From the NCBI GenBank assembly GCA_050084515.1, contig CM114273.1, positions 38,874,001-38,938,000 of the forward strand: a stretch of DNA of 64,000 bases, given 5' to 3'. The stretch is from Blasia pusilla (Eukaryota > Marchantiophyta > Marchantiopsida > Blasiales). Below the pieces are notes generated by a model. That model had not been told where the DNA came from and searched no databases. It saw only the letters and a list, made by a program, of their open reading frames with translations. Shown one piece after another: positions 34,346 to 47,800 of this stretch (position 1 is its first letter; each line of letters opens with the position of its first letter). The position numbers and the translations under genes were made by a program.

Positions 34346-35821
34346 ACTCTCAAATCTACATTGGATGTAGGAAAATAAGGGTTGCAAGGGGAAGATGTGG
34401 GACGTAATGAATTGTTGCATGGAGATATGGCGGTAAATAAGTCGGGGAAGGTCGAGAAGGACAAGGGAAAAGAGTAAAATATGTATGAGTTGGAAGCAAG
34501 GGTTCAAATGATGTATGTCAGGATGGCAAAGAAATAGGATTCAATAACAATGGATAAAGATTACTGTGAGTGGGAAAAGGAGGAGAGAAGAGGGGATAAG
34601 AGAATGACATAGAAGAAATATAGAGAGTATAATGGATGTGTGAGTATCACAAGGAATGTGGTGAGATGGACGATGAGGAGGGGAAGTTACCGTTGAAGAA
34701 GTGCGCATAAAAGAAAGAAGATGAGCAAGGAAATGGATTATGTGACGTTATGACAATTGATGTAGATATATTCACATCATTCAAGAAAAGAAAGAAAATG
34801 ACAGAAAACCATAAATTTAAAAATAATGATAAGATCCATAATGAGAATAGTGGATCTCACCAAAAAAAATTTATGGAGAGAATTGTGGTTAGACACAAGT
34901 GAATATGTAATTGGAAACCACTTAAAGAAAAAAAATTAACTTAAAGAAAAAAAAACAAGTGACCTATATTACATAAAAAGAATCGCCTCAAGAGTGTGAA
35001 TCTAGAAAGTACTTAAGGAGATAGAGTATGTAGGTAAGGATGAAGTAATGATGAAAATGTTGATAAAATAAGAAAGATGTTTGAATGGAATGGTTTTTGT
35101 AAACAGAAAATATATCTGTGTACAAAAATAGGTGCCAACATAGAGGGAAATAATCAAAGAAACCGACTTGAATGGAAAGAACCAACTCGCGAAGGCGATG
35201 ACAACAATACCAAACACACTTGAAATTGATAACCAAAGAGAAAGCAACAAAGAAAATTGGAAACTTCAAAAGAAGATTTGAGGAGAATAATGAAAGTTAC
35301 CATCCAATTGTTTCACAAGAAGGCATAAGAGCATATTGTTAGGACCCCATATAATAAAAGATTGAGAAAAGCAACATAAGTTTTTTTATCATGTTGGAGA
35401 CAATAATCAAACCATAAAAAGAGCAGAAAATACGAAATTTTGTATGTCATAATCACAAAAGGAGACTTAAAAGATCTCAAGAACTTTGGCAAACCCCACA
35501 CAATTGAAAAATATGAAAAACCCTAAATTTAAGCTCGAAGGGATACATCGTTGAGCTCATGTTTGAGAAGATTAATAGTAATGAAATAACTACTTTGAAA
35601 ATGCTACAAGATGCTCCATATCATACTCATCTTCCTTCTCCGACATCCCCTCGAACTTTCTCATTAATCCCATCCAATAAGAAAGCTTTCCCAAAAACAT
35701 TTACTTGAAAATTTTCATTCCACAATTTTGAGAGAAATTAGGGCACTAAACATATCATAACCACATCTAGGAGAAAACTCCCAACAACCATTTTTGCCAG
35801 AATTATTTTGACCCAAATAAA
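34346..35821. other. Purine-rich intergenic stretch
   Basis: From about 34360 to 35530 the plus strand is conspicuously purine-rich (GAAGGAGGAGAGAAGAG-type sequence) with no sustained frame. It may be a decayed mobile-element body. The minus-strand frames near 35000-35270 are hydrophobic because of this bias and are not accepted as genes. Confidence 0.35.
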
Positions 35822-36002
35822 TTTATATTACTATTGGAGAATGCCTTCTTGATTTGCGAACACCTCTTTGCTTGACATGTGACAATTGGATAGCAGGAAA
35901 ATGTTTCCCCCCTCTATGGCCTACAAGAAAAAGATTTTGTGTATGACATGATTCATCCTTCCCTCTCGTGCATGGCACGAGCTGCCCACTAGTTTTAAGA
36001 TA
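35822..36002 (+). mobile_element. Short non-autonomous Helitron
   Basis: 181 bp, homologous to 56839-57008. It starts at T after A (TTTATATTACTATTGGAGAATG) and ends with a hairpin (CTCGTGCATGGCACGAG), then CTGCCCACTAG before T. The A|T target, 3' hairpin and CTAG end are Helitron hallmarks. No coding capacity. Confidence 0.75.
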
Positions 36003-37560
36003 ATCTCAAAATGTATGGCCAGGGAAAAGTTGGCATGAAAAAACTTTTCGGTGCAAAATATTATACACTACGAGTCCACATACCTTTGGACATAACATAA
36101 TCATTTCACATCTCTTACTCCTGTACATTTCCTCTTACATTACATTAACAACAGGGTAATCCCCAAGCCTAGAAACAAACCCCTTGGACCTCCTAGGGAG
36201 TGAGGTCCATAACCCACTTTTCAGCTCCCTCATAAAAACTTTAGACCCACAACATTCCAAATAAAATATTAAATGTTTAGAGAAACATTACGATGCCAAT
36301 AAGGGTGGAGTCAAACAGTGAAGGTGCTCATACATGTTCATACACTCGTACGGTTCAATGTGACAGATACAATGTGTCATCCAAAGTGACAAACTTAATC
36401 ATACACATTCAGATGAGAACCAGTTTTCTTGAAGTGGTTAGAGAAGAAGGGTAACATTTACCTCGCGACCATGTACTTCACTTAGAAACCCAACCGTGTT
36501 AATCTTGATAACCATCCCTGACTACCTATGGAAGCTCTTGAGTCCACCTCCTTTTGACCCGCTTGTGATCTCAAGGCGTCTATTCGGCATCCAAAAAATC
36601 CATGAAATGTGATTCCCACCTCAGAGTGAGGTGGATTGGGTAGGCAAAACCAGAAGATGAGTTTTAAACAGTCAGGTTCTGCAAGTGATTAAACTAACAG
36701 CCTTACCATGACTCAATTTGGTCACATTCCCAGTATAAACCCCTTTCTTACATTAGATCAGGTCTAAGCCACAGACCACTTTATAAGAACGTCCGGTGAA
36801 CAAAGCAGAATCTTGAGACCAGTAAGAACACTTTGGCATCAATCTCATGAGCAGTACTAGGATGAGTTGCATGGTCACTGCAAATGGAATTGAATTCATT
36901 CAGGTACATAACTGTGACTGACTGTTGATATCCAGTTCCTTCAATGGGGCAGGAACTATAATTCTGCTCTATTGCCCTCACTATATCTGGATAAGTTGCC
37001 GGAAGATTCCAGGTGAGATACCATTGGTCCTAGATCCACGGTCATCACTTCCTCCGATTGTAGGTACTCATGGCTTCAAAACAATCTTGTTTGAAGGAAC
37101 AACCAGATCTTGGCAACCCACATGATCAGTTTTGTTTCAGTCTCGCGCTAACACCTAACTTCGAGATAAACGCCTGATCAAAGAATTGAGGAAAGAGTTT
37201 TGAAATGAAATACTTTGGATAGCATTTCCACACTACATGCACCGCAACAGAAGAACCAATTAACCTCTGAAGAGTTCTTGATAAAAAGATTAAACCAAAT
37301 TGCAGCCTTTGCTTGAGAAATCAGAATAGCTCATTGGCTAGATACCACCTAATGACTATCTGCTGGAACTTCAGACTGTTCTGTCACCCGAGGAAGCATG
37401 GATCTGATTGACCTATTCTCATGGCACAGTGGCCCACTTCATTCAGGCCCTCTGCATCTGAAGTAAAGCATTTCCAAGAAGACAAGATCTTCGCCATCAG
37501 CACTCCCTTGGAAAAAATAAGATGTGTAAGACAATTAACTGCTCCACATGAACAGTCCAA
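36003..37560. other. Intergenic, including the SRP14 3' flank
   Basis: No gene recognised. The segment next to 37560 should include the SRP14 3' UTR. Confidence 0.4.
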
Positions 37561-40325
37561 TTATGAGCCTGACGATTTTGCTGTAGTAGTGGGCTTCTTC
37601 ACGTTCTTGTCTTTCTTCTCTTTCTTTTTGAGAGAATCCATGTGGGCTTTCAGTACCGTTGCATAAGCCATTTGGAACCGCTGATGATCTTTTGCGGTTA
37701 ACTGCAGGTTGACAACCAACGCATCACAAGTTTGTAATCTCATCTCTGGCATGGTGTCAACACCAAGGAACCCTCCACTTGTGCTAAAATTGCTTATCCA
37801 AAGAAAAACTCTGCAGATAAAATCATGATGCATGTTGGAGCATTCAACCAGAATAAGTAGGTAAACTGAGAGTCAAGCAAGCATGTATTGTGCGAACACA
37901 ACTTTCCAGTTCAAACTGGTCATTACCAGACCATCTTCAGGGACCATTTTGCTTCGTCTTTTAGGCTTACGAATCCAAAACGTAGGTTTTACAGAGGGCT
38001 TGAAAAATTTGTCATGTTGGATCAGAACATTAAATTTCGTATCCAATGACTACAGGGTGATGCAGCTAGACTTCAAAAGTAAGATGATGGAATTTCCTTT
38101 CATTTGATAGTAACCTGGCTCATCTCTGACTGAACATCGACACTAGAGGAACTGAAGGAGCAAAACTGTGTCTATGCACCTTAATTTGAGCTGCCTCTGT
38201 ACAGTCCATATTGAAGTATTCACAATCTCAACAATTTGTATTCAGCAATTTATTCACTATTACAGACACCAAGTCTCCATTGTATCATAACATCCCCAAG
38301 CCACTGGCCCATTGAGATGCTCTCAAGGCATGGGAAATAATCATTCTGGTAATCATGTTTCCATCAGATTACCAAAGGGATAACAACTATTAGGAAGTTC
38401 CTGCCCTTTTATTCCAACGCGATGGCAGTCATTACCTTGGATGTTTTTGCTATTGGTGAAGTTAGTTCACAACGGGCTTCCCCATTTTCCTTTTCACTCC
38501 TCCCGGCTGTGGCCCCGGACCTAGGCGACTCTTTGAATCACCCTTGTTTCTTTCTATTTGATCGGTTCTCCCATCCTTTTCTACACATAATGTATTTCCT
38601 CCAAAGCAGCCGCACTAAGTACTGGGAAGGCCTGCAAAACCGTAGAATCAGCACATCGACTAACAACTTGCTCCATTTTGCTGCCCTTAGGCGCATCCCC
38701 TGTGTAGGCAAGGACTCCGAATTTGAGGTTTGAAATGTTGGAGGCATTAGTTTGTAAAAAAATCATAGTACTCATGGCTCTGAGAATAGATTCAGAATTA
38801 AGTCATCCGTAGTGTAGCCATTTGTCCACTCTGAGAAGGGAGTGGTCATGATTGCAAAGTACGATTCGCTTAAAGAATCCCCTTGCTTTCAGAGAAATGT
38901 TTGCGCAGGATGAAGTAGGTCAATATGCTATTGGAATTCTTATCAAGCAATAGGACAATCACAACATCAGCAAACATAAGAATGACATGACATTCTTTAA
39001 GAATGTCATGGAGTCAACGTGTTCAGTCAAAATCTTCCATCTGAAAGGAATCTACTATGGCATGCACAATGTAGAAGTGCGAGGGATCATCTATATGTAA
39101 GCAAACTGGCTAACCCAATGGGCTTCTTGTTCTAGTCTTTACGACCATATATCTTTTCAAACCTTCCGTGCGGTAGGAAAGGTAATTAGCCTAACATGTC
39201 AAGAGAATCCTGACAGCTGTGTAGAATGGCTCATTAAGAATCTCTTAATGTTCAGTTATGATCAAGAAAGATGACAATTGCTCTTCCTCTTAGATATCTC
39301 AGAATACAGCTCACCTCACACACCTCGAACCAAATTTAATCCAACAAAACTTTATGAGTACACTTGATAACTCCCTTGGGAACTACCCCTGTTGTGTACA
39401 AATAGCAAGAACAGCAAATGGGTTATGTACTAGCAGGAATAATCTAAGAGATAAGAGAAATCCAGCCAACCTCTGTGTGAATACCCACAAGTCCCTTGGC
39501 AGATAAAATACAAACTCAGTAGTATGGATAGAACCAGCCTTTATTGTTTGAGACAGGGCACCATACCTCCAGTGAAACCTAAGTCAAAGAATTCCTATGA
39601 TAAGAGAATCTCCGTGCCCATACCAGATTGCCGGGCACAAAAACTTAACAGAGATATTCGACTGGAGGGACTTAATTCCACGAAAGTTCTGCAGCGAAGG
39701 AAGGTATGGGAAAGTACCGATGCACTGATTTTCTTCTTGCCATCTGTTGCTCTTACAAGACAACGGTAGGGGGCATCTTCCACTTCACTACCATCACCAG
39801 ACTTCCGCTTGCCATGTGGCTGCAAAGTAGCTTCCGAGATTGAAACAACCAATGCAGTGCAATTAGATGACGAAATAGATCTTCTACAGTTTGAATTCGC
39901 GTACAACTTTACACATCAGTCACTCAGAAGCTACGACCTCGTTTTCTTCTAAGATAAGCCTTCTAGACTTTGCACTTGATGGTCAAAGGTATAGGGTGAC
40001 TTGGTTCGCATGTGAGACTAAATATTGAGTTGTCTAGATTGTTGAACACCAAAGCTAAGTGGGAAAGATGTACCTACTAGACATGGAAAACCTAGTACAG
40101 AGAGGAGGAAAACGGGCATATTCCTACAAGAATACTCCAATTTTTTCTTTAAGGGCGAGAAGATTGATAATCCTCACAGAATTGCTTCGAAGGAATTGAA
40201 GGGGGGGGGGACAACAATTAGAAAGACTTACAGCGCTTGAGAGTGACCCAAACTGTGCCGGACTCTCGGTTGTGTTCATAAAGCTTGGTGAGCTCATTCA
40301 GGAAGGGATCTGCATCCAGAAGCAC
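37561..40325 (-). CDS. SRP14: Signal recognition particle 14-kDa subunit (SRP14)
   Basis: Three coding exons on the minus strand join in frame with GT-AG introns. Exon 40325-40232 has 'VLLDADPFLNELTKLYEHN' and 'GTVWVTLKR'. Exon 39830-39718 has 'PYRCLVRATDGKKKISAS'. Exon 37701-37561 has 'AKDHQRFQMAYATVLKAHMD', a lysine-rich tail and a stop. The total is about 115 residues plus the initiator Met, close to the roughly 120 of plant SRP14. SRP14 pairs with SRP9 on the Alu domain of SRP RNA and mediates elongation arrest in the cytosol. The initiator ATG is not in the exon at 40325: an acceptor (TTGCAG) directly precedes the Val codon, so the ATG must end an upstream exon that I could not place. 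The two located introns are about 0.4 and 2.0 kb. Confidence 0.93.
37702..39717 (-). other. Large intron of SRP14
   Basis: A 2-kb intron between the second and third located coding exons. No nested gene or mobile element recognised. Confidence 0.8.
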
Positions 40326-42935
40326 CTGCAAGGTACACGCACCCATTCATCAAAACCCATCCACATTGGTTTCACAGAGAGTACTTCCGTGAGTCTAGGA
40401 GCACTTGCGCCGTTTGCCACCCATCGAAAAAACACTGAATAGATTTCTGCCGCCGATTGCTCACAAAATGCAGTCCAAGAATGACCAAGGCCCCTCCTCA
40501 TGCCATGAAAGGATTGCTCACAAAACGCAATCAAGAATGACGAGGTGCCCTCCTGATGCCATGGAAGCGTTCTCCGCAAACTTCTCATGCATGTTACCAG
40601 TCTGGCAGATATCCTACAGTTTCCCGTTCAAACAACAACTCTCATTATCCCATACCCCCGGGTTCTCGCAGCTTGATCAGCTTGCGACCATTGCCACTGA
40701 ATCCTCACGCATTTTGAACGCATACCCCTAAAATCCGGGCGTTACAAATTTCCAAGCTCTCACCAAGGAGCGAGCTCAGACCATGCGAGGAAATAAACGG
40801 CACAAGGTGACAAGCACATGAGGGAAACAAACGATTCTTTGTCCTCGGATACAGAGAGTGAAAGAGACCATGACGACGATCGACGTTGCACCGCACCAAA
40901 TTTGAAGCGAATCCAGTCTCGATCGGTCGATCGATCGATCTCTAGGCCCCCTAAGACGCTGCCGTCCGAAGCAGATGGCCCCGTCGTAACGAACCCTGGC
41001 GTCTGGTCCTCCCGCGGCACGTCCTCCGTCCGTCCGTTTGCTCGCTTGCCCAGATTCCGCTGCTCCCTTCCATCCCTGCCTCCATCCATTCACGACTTGC
41101 TCGCTTCTCCCACTTCACCACCAATATGGCACTACCGCCAGACTGTTGTGGTTTATAGCGGTGGGCTCACTGTTGAGTAATAACTAGGACCGTATCACGG
41201 TTCCGTATCTTTATTGATCCCACGGATGGTATCCATCAAAACACACGACCTATTTCCAACCGCAGCGAACTCGAACTGTGACTTGGTAGGGAGCCGGCCG
41301 CATGGGACCGGGTTACGTGTTGACTTTGCCGGAAGAAATTTAGAATTTCCGATTCACTTTTATTCTATTTTGTATTTGTATCTCCTTAGCCGACCGGATT
41401 CAGGAAAATATCAAAAATTACCGTTCTTGTCTGTAGAGACCGGAAATGTACCGGTTCTCGCAAAAAACTACCCTGACCCTGGGTTTCTAGTGTTTAGTGT
41501 GACAGCCCCCAAAGGTGTTACTATGCGAAACATGTAACTATCAAAAGTGCCCCGAAGGATGGGTCTTATTAAAAAACCAGAATATAATACGATAAGTTCA
41601 ATATGGACTTATGAGTTCATAGAGAATGTAGCTATACAAGATAAACTATAAACAAAACAATACCAAAAAAATATTTTTATACAAATTACTCCTCAATATA
41701 CAATATGAAGGAGAGATTAATACATTAGTGTGAAAACATTCTTTGAGGGCCATCCTTCTTGAATTACCTATCAAGTCTCACTAAAAGAAATGTTACAATA
41801 CAGAGATGTTCAATTACAAAACAACAAAACAGATGTTTGTATTGAATATTAAGGGTTCATACAATAGACGGCATACAAATGCCATAATACTTAACCCGAT
41901 CCATAATGCAACGACAGTCTAGAAGGGAGTTTTATGCGGAGGGAACCTAACTCCCACCATTGATTACACGAGAACGAATCAATACGAACCCATGTAAAAA
42001 GTGACGGACAAACATAAAGACCGTGAATACATAGTGACGGCTAACACGGCCAAATATAAAGACGATGAATACAAAGTGATGGCTGACACGTTGAAAGCCT
42101 AAGCCATAGAAATCATTCATCCAATAATATTTCTCCACGTCATAGTATGAATCCGCTAGAGCATTGTGGTGCCACTGCAGAAACTATTGTGTTCTACCCC
42201 TAGGAGGGAACCGCAAGATACGGGCTTTAAGTTGGAGCCGTAACAAGTATGCAACCACCGGCTCGCTATAGTGGGTTAAGATCAAGTCAAATGGTGCACT
42301 GCTCTTGGGTAGAAATATGTGACGACTGTATGTTCAAACTATGGGTGGAAAATTGGCGAACTAGGTGAAAAGTGAATGCAAGTTGTTGTAAGTTGAGGAA
42401 AGTCACCGGAGTAGTATGGGCAGATGCGAGGAAAAGTTACCAATGGGTTGGCGGTTTATAACTGTCAAAAAAGGTGTTCAAAGCTTAAAGAAACAAGTTC
42501 TTGATAAAAAAATTTATTGCATATCTGGTCATTTCCACAAAATAATATGACGAACAAACTAGAGTGGGTGCTGAAATAAGTAATGAATATTGGGTGAGTT
42601 TGGTAATTTTACATGTATCGTGTGTATGTTGTAAACCAGAGACACACATGATGTGGCAGGATTTCCAAATTGTCCGAGAGCTTAAACAAGTTGAAATTCC
42701 ATGATTTAGTGGTAGGCAAATCTCATGGTAAACTGAGAAGGTATAAATCTATGGGCTGTGAGATACATAAAATGGAGAAAATTCATGAATATGACAGAGC
42801 ACAAAAATTCTCAAACATATAGTTATATAAGTCGAAGTCAATTAGTGAATGTTAATGTTAAGTAGGAAACTTGAACAAATGGACATGATTTGACAACAGT
42901 CGAATTGAATGTGTACATTACACACATGTGTAACT
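40326..42935. other. SRP14 upstream region and intergenic DNA
   Basis: 40700-41170 is GC-rich and holds GATC-rich simple sequence (GGTCGATCGATCGATC near 40925). It probably contains the SRP14 promoter and first exon. From 41200 to 42935 the sequence is AT-rich with nothing recognised. Confidence 0.4.
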
Positions 42936-43073
42936 TGTCGTGTGCATACATATCGCTACACAACCCACATCGCTCGTCACATCTACACACCACACAACAC
43001 CTATCTTCCCCAAAACACGGGAAGATCCACACATAAACAAAATATACTCATGCATATACAAAGGGACCCCACA
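42936..43073 (-). repeat. Element C terminal module B2
   Basis: 138 bp, directly repeated at 43566-43700. It runs TGTGGGGTCCC to CACACGACA on the minus strand. Confidence 0.8.
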
Positions 43074-43562
43074 ACAAAATCAAGAGTAGTAAAAATGGCT
43101 CACCCGGCCTAAAACTCTACTCATGAATCGACATCAGCATATCGAACCATATCCACGCTCTGATATGAGGGAATCCGGTCGCTAGCATCCTAACTCCCAC
43201 ACACCCACACACGTCTATGCAAGTGAGGTGCTCCTAAGGCTCAACATGAGAAAGATGGCTTGAGAAAGCCAGCTCTCTCACTCTTATATCCTTGGGAAGA
43301 GCCAAAAGGCTCTTCCTCCAAAAATAGCCCTACCAACGGTAACCTGCATGCACAGGTTATTGGGTGACCTTGACTCGATCAACGGGTCACCTAACGGACT
43401 AAGACCAAAATAGGGAAGTCGTCATAAAGGATGTTCCCGACATAACAGACCTGTCGCCAACCTCAACCAACATCTCAAGACGAAGTTACGCACGGACAGC
43501 CCGCCGACTCTCTATGTCGCCGAGGCGATCGAACTCTACCTACGTCAAAATAAGATGTCACA
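43074..43562 (-). repeat. Element C terminal module A2
   Basis: About 489 bp homologous along its length to 49025-49505. It begins TGTGACATC on the minus strand and contains the inverted repeat GAAGAGCC-AAAA-GGCTCTTCC. It lies between B1 and B2. Confidence 0.85.
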
Positions 43563-43565
43563 GCT

Positions 43566-43700
43566 ATCGTGCGCATACATCGCTACACAACCCACATCGC
43601 TCGTCACATCTACACACCACATAACACCAATCTTTCCAAGCACACGGGAAGACCCACACATAAACAAAATATACTTACGCATATACAAAGGGATCCCACA
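43566..43700 (-). repeat. Element C terminal module B1
   Basis: Direct repeat of B2, adjacent to the polypurine tract (GGGGGGGTGGT on the minus strand at 43701-43711). Confidence 0.8.
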
Positions 43701-43839
43701 ACCACCCCCCCAGTTGGGATTTGGGTCCCCCTAACTCCAGATAGCACACACATATGTTCTCGACATAATCTCCTATCCTACACATATCTATTACCATCGG
43801 TGCCGTCATCCCCGCAACACTGCCACACTATAGCAATCC

Positions 43840-43900
43840 GCCACACGTGTTGATCCCTCCAAAGATATCTAACACTCTCATACCCTGTTCCAAACATAAA
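43840..43900 (-). pseudogene. Methyltransferase motif-I remnant in element C
   Basis: Minus-strand 'RVLDIFGGINTCGG' matches motif I of elements A and B ('VLDLFGGISTG'). A stop and unrelated 3' non-coding sequence follow, which marks the deletion edge. Confidence 0.6.
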
Positions 43901-44082
43901 CACGGCTCTACGCATGCCTCACGAGCTCGTCTACACTCCACGCATCTCAAAGCTTGTCCCCAATAACAATAACAAAGCTCCGCACTATGGGAAGAGACAC
44001 CCAGCCTCGCATGTCTCTCCGTGGAACTATCCGCTATGGGAATGTCCTCCGCATGTGTGCTCCTCTTCCCGAACGTTCTTGA

Positions 44083-44831
44083 TCAGCTAACACTACCTGT
44101 GAATGTTGCCAACGTGGTCACCGTATCCTTACGTGATCGACCACCACTACTCTCTGCAAACAACACCGGTAGATGGCTTACCCATCCATCACATGATCGC
44201 CACCCTGGCCAATAAGAAACCGTCTCCTCCCAAAAATCCACAATGAAACTAAGGGGACACAACATTATACTCCCTAAACACATCATACAACTCTCCTGGT
44301 GTCATAATCGCCGAGTGCGCACCATTGCACTATCCGACTCATGCTCTTACTGGAGTCTAACCACCAACTCTTGTCGAGTCATGTACTGCGTGGGTGATAC
44401 GCCCCCAATAGAGGTCTATATCGGAAAGGGACAATGCGCGATGTCGCCTTTCCATAACCCCAACGCTAAACACGCCGCCTTCCCTAACATTAAGGATGTG
44501 CTCCCAAATCAAGTAGGACGCGTTGCGGGTGGTACACCGTACTTGTGGGACAAACCAAGCGAAAAACTCTTGCTCGGTTATCCAACAACACCACACCTGG
44601 TGTGATCATGGCTCGCTCTATCGCTGGCTTATCTACCAACTTCGCCGCCGTAGCATGCCATGACTTAGTGGGGTACCTCGTGGGGTACATCCCGAGCACC
44701 TCCTCCGAGGGCAAGTCCACCACCTCTTCAACTACCTCTGAATGAGAGGCAGTCACCTCTCCACGCTCACACAACGTAGCGGCCAGCCGGAACGCCTCTA
44801 CTAGTCCAACTCCCAACATCGCCAACTCCAT
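44083..44831 (-). pseudogene. Protease remnant of element C
   Basis: 'VFRLVCPTSTVYHPQRVLLD' is followed by 'LGAHP' in place of SGAQP, so the catalytic loop is altered. 'LGSIMLCPLSFIVDFWEETV' corresponds to the ILG segment. Several frame breaks. Confidence 0.7.
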
Positions 44832-47800
44832 GGCGGAAAAAAATGGAGTCTAGCTCACCCTAGTGGCCACCTCCAACAAAGTGGTCGATATTGGCTCCTC
44901 CTCTCGAGCCGACATAGGATTCGTCTCTCCAACTCCTCGTGATATCGACGCACCTGTCCCACCTGTGGATACTACCGGTCGTCGAGGCACCATCGATGGT
45001 GTTTGTAGTGTCTCCGACAATATGAACGATTGGGGAATCCTAGCCTGTCGCCCATCAGTCCCCTTCTATGGGTCAATCTCAACCCCACCTCTCGATGGCT
45101 CGATTACTCTTGCAGCACCCCGAGTCGCCACTGCAGCACCTCAACCTGAGCCGCACTACACATAAATCCCATCCCCGTAGGAACCTCACCAGCATCGTGG
45201 TAAGATGTGGAGGTTGGCACCACACTGGCTACTCTTAGTTCCAGGCGTGCCTATACCTACATCATCGTCATGGCAACAATCCTCTACTCCAACTGATCGA
45301 TGCGCGTAAGGAGCGCTACATCAAGTGCACGTCCTCCATCTCCTATGACTGGTGATGGCACTCTACCACCATGATTATCCACCAACTCTCTTGCCCCCAA
45401 GTTCTTTGCCTACCTCTAGACGTACCTCCTAGTGAAGATCATGACTCATATCCCTAGTGTGACCATATCGGTGACAATGATCACACTGCAACTGTGGTGG
45501 GGCCATCCTTTGTGGCTCCCGAGCAATCGAAGACGCCCGTGGCTCTCTTCCCTATTGTGGGCACTCCCTCTACCTATGTGATCCACCACACGTCCAACAA
45601 GCCAACCCTGGTCCTTGTTGGGAAACATATGTCGGTACGGGCAAGGATACGGGTTGTTGCCTCATCGGCACACGATACCCGCCCTACTCTTTGGGCCCAT
45701 TGGCCTGCTCTGGTTGTTGTATAGTAAAATCATCCACTATGTAAACTCCTCTATCATTAAGTGTTAGAGAGAGTTTTATTAATATTAAATAAATTAGCCT
45801 AAAAAATAAAATTCTCATATTTAAACCTCTTCAAGATGGCTCATTTGTGTGGGCCAACTTTAAGAAAAGAAGTAATAAATAAAAGATGGGATTATAAAAG
45901 TAAAATACTGGGATTGATGTTTTAATGAAAAAAAAACAAAAGTAGTCTTGGTTGGTGACTGGGGTAGTTAGGAAGATATGAAGTGAATAAATGAGGATAT
46001 TTTGGAAGAGATAAGAAGTAATCTACTTATGTCAAAATATGATTGGCTAAGCCTTTAGAGGAAGCCATATGGCACAAGATAAGATTAGTCATATTTTGTA
46101 CTCTTGTGGTCCCTTGATAAATAGGAGGGATCTTCTAGGATTCATTACCTTCTACTTCACATCTTGAGTTTCTCGTGTCACTCTTGAATGGATGGCTTTG
46201 GGATTGCTTGCTCTTCCAATGAGAATGGATTATCCCTCTTGGGAGAATAACTTGACCATGATTTATTCTTCGAGAGGATTCTAGAGTGTGGTATGTGTGG
46301 AGATGAGAGACTTGTCAACTTATGAGAATTTAGTTGTACTAGAAATAGTGGATGGTTTAGCTTATTGTTTTCCCAATGAAAGTGGATTACCCCTCTTGGG
46401 AGAGCAACTCCGCCAAAACCCATTCTGGAGGAGACTAGAGGATGTTTGTCAAGTATGGATAGAGGTGGAACATGAGTTATGCCCGATTTTCCTTTTCTTA
46501 ATCCGTACCACATCAAGATTCTCTTTGTAGATAAACACTAGTTCATTCGCTATCTACTTTATCTTTTTGGGGAGGCGTTCATGAACCAAGTCATGTAATT
46601 TCCAACTCCGATGATTCTTCTTATAGTCACGTACGGAAGGACATGGGATTGTACTTTGTATGTCTTTATATAACAATCCATGGACGTCAATAGGCCTGCT
46701 TGAGTAGGATTTAACACTAGTTGTGTTATTTTCCTTATGTACAAACGTAAAGTAGTTTACAAGGACTTCATAGTTAGGATTTCGAGGTTCCATGTAAAAA
46801 GGAGAAGTTCTTATAGAGTTCGACTTGCATGAACCACGTCTGCTGCAGTTAGAAGGTCCGCCCTTATTTGAAGAAAAGCTCTCGATACAACACCGTGGTA
46901 GTGACGTATGCTATGATACCTATGGATCTACTGCTACTTGTCGACCGATCGAATCATGCGAAAATCCTGTGGTCACCACTTGCTCCTCACTCATGTTGAG
47001 CTCTACCCGCTCAAACAACTCTAAGACCACCTTCAATGTAAGCTTCGCCGTATGAAGCAACATTGCATCCCAAAGTCTCCTCCGTAGCTCTTCATCCAGC
47101 ACCCCATACCAATACCGCACTGACTCTACCTCAGTCACTCCATATTTGGCAACGATAAACCATCGCATGCACGTGAACGCCTCCCTCAGACTCTCACCCC
47201 GTCTCCGTTGAAAATCATGTAGACTCTTCAGCTTGTTGATCCGCACGCCCTGGTAGCTCCTCCCCAATTATCGGAAGAACTCCACTGTAGGTTTGAAACT
47301 CGGTGGTCCTCTACCACGAGAGGTCTCTAGCACCTCACCACTCTCACTGCCATCCTCTCGATCTAGTCCCCAGGCTGATGGTGAAGGTCTCTCCGTTCTC
47401 ACTATCCCATCATACGCCTCGTGGCCACTAGTGGACACATACCGTGGAGCCCAATACACCCTCCAGGCATCGATCTCTACAGAGTATAGAGATTGTATCT
47501 CCATATAATCATCCATCGGTAGACCCTCCAAATGTTAGAAAAACCCCTTCCATGCCATAAAAGGGTTAAATCGCGTAGGGGTCCGTATCTCTCGGAAGTT
47601 GCACCACGTGTCGAACTCCTGGATGAAGTCATCTAAATCTATGTTGCTTACCGCACTCGAGAAACAGCACATGCCCTGATGGCCCATGTTGTCTATATCT
47701 ATCCATGTATCACCGTCCCCATCTGCAATCTTGTCACCAAACTCGCTGCCTAGTGATGACAATCTAGCCACGGATGGGAGTCGCGGTGGTTCCTCACTCA

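Noticed and set aside
34988-35269. Small hydrophobic membrane protein on the minus strand
   Set aside because: The hydrophobicity follows from the purine-rich opposite strand; no start context or homology.
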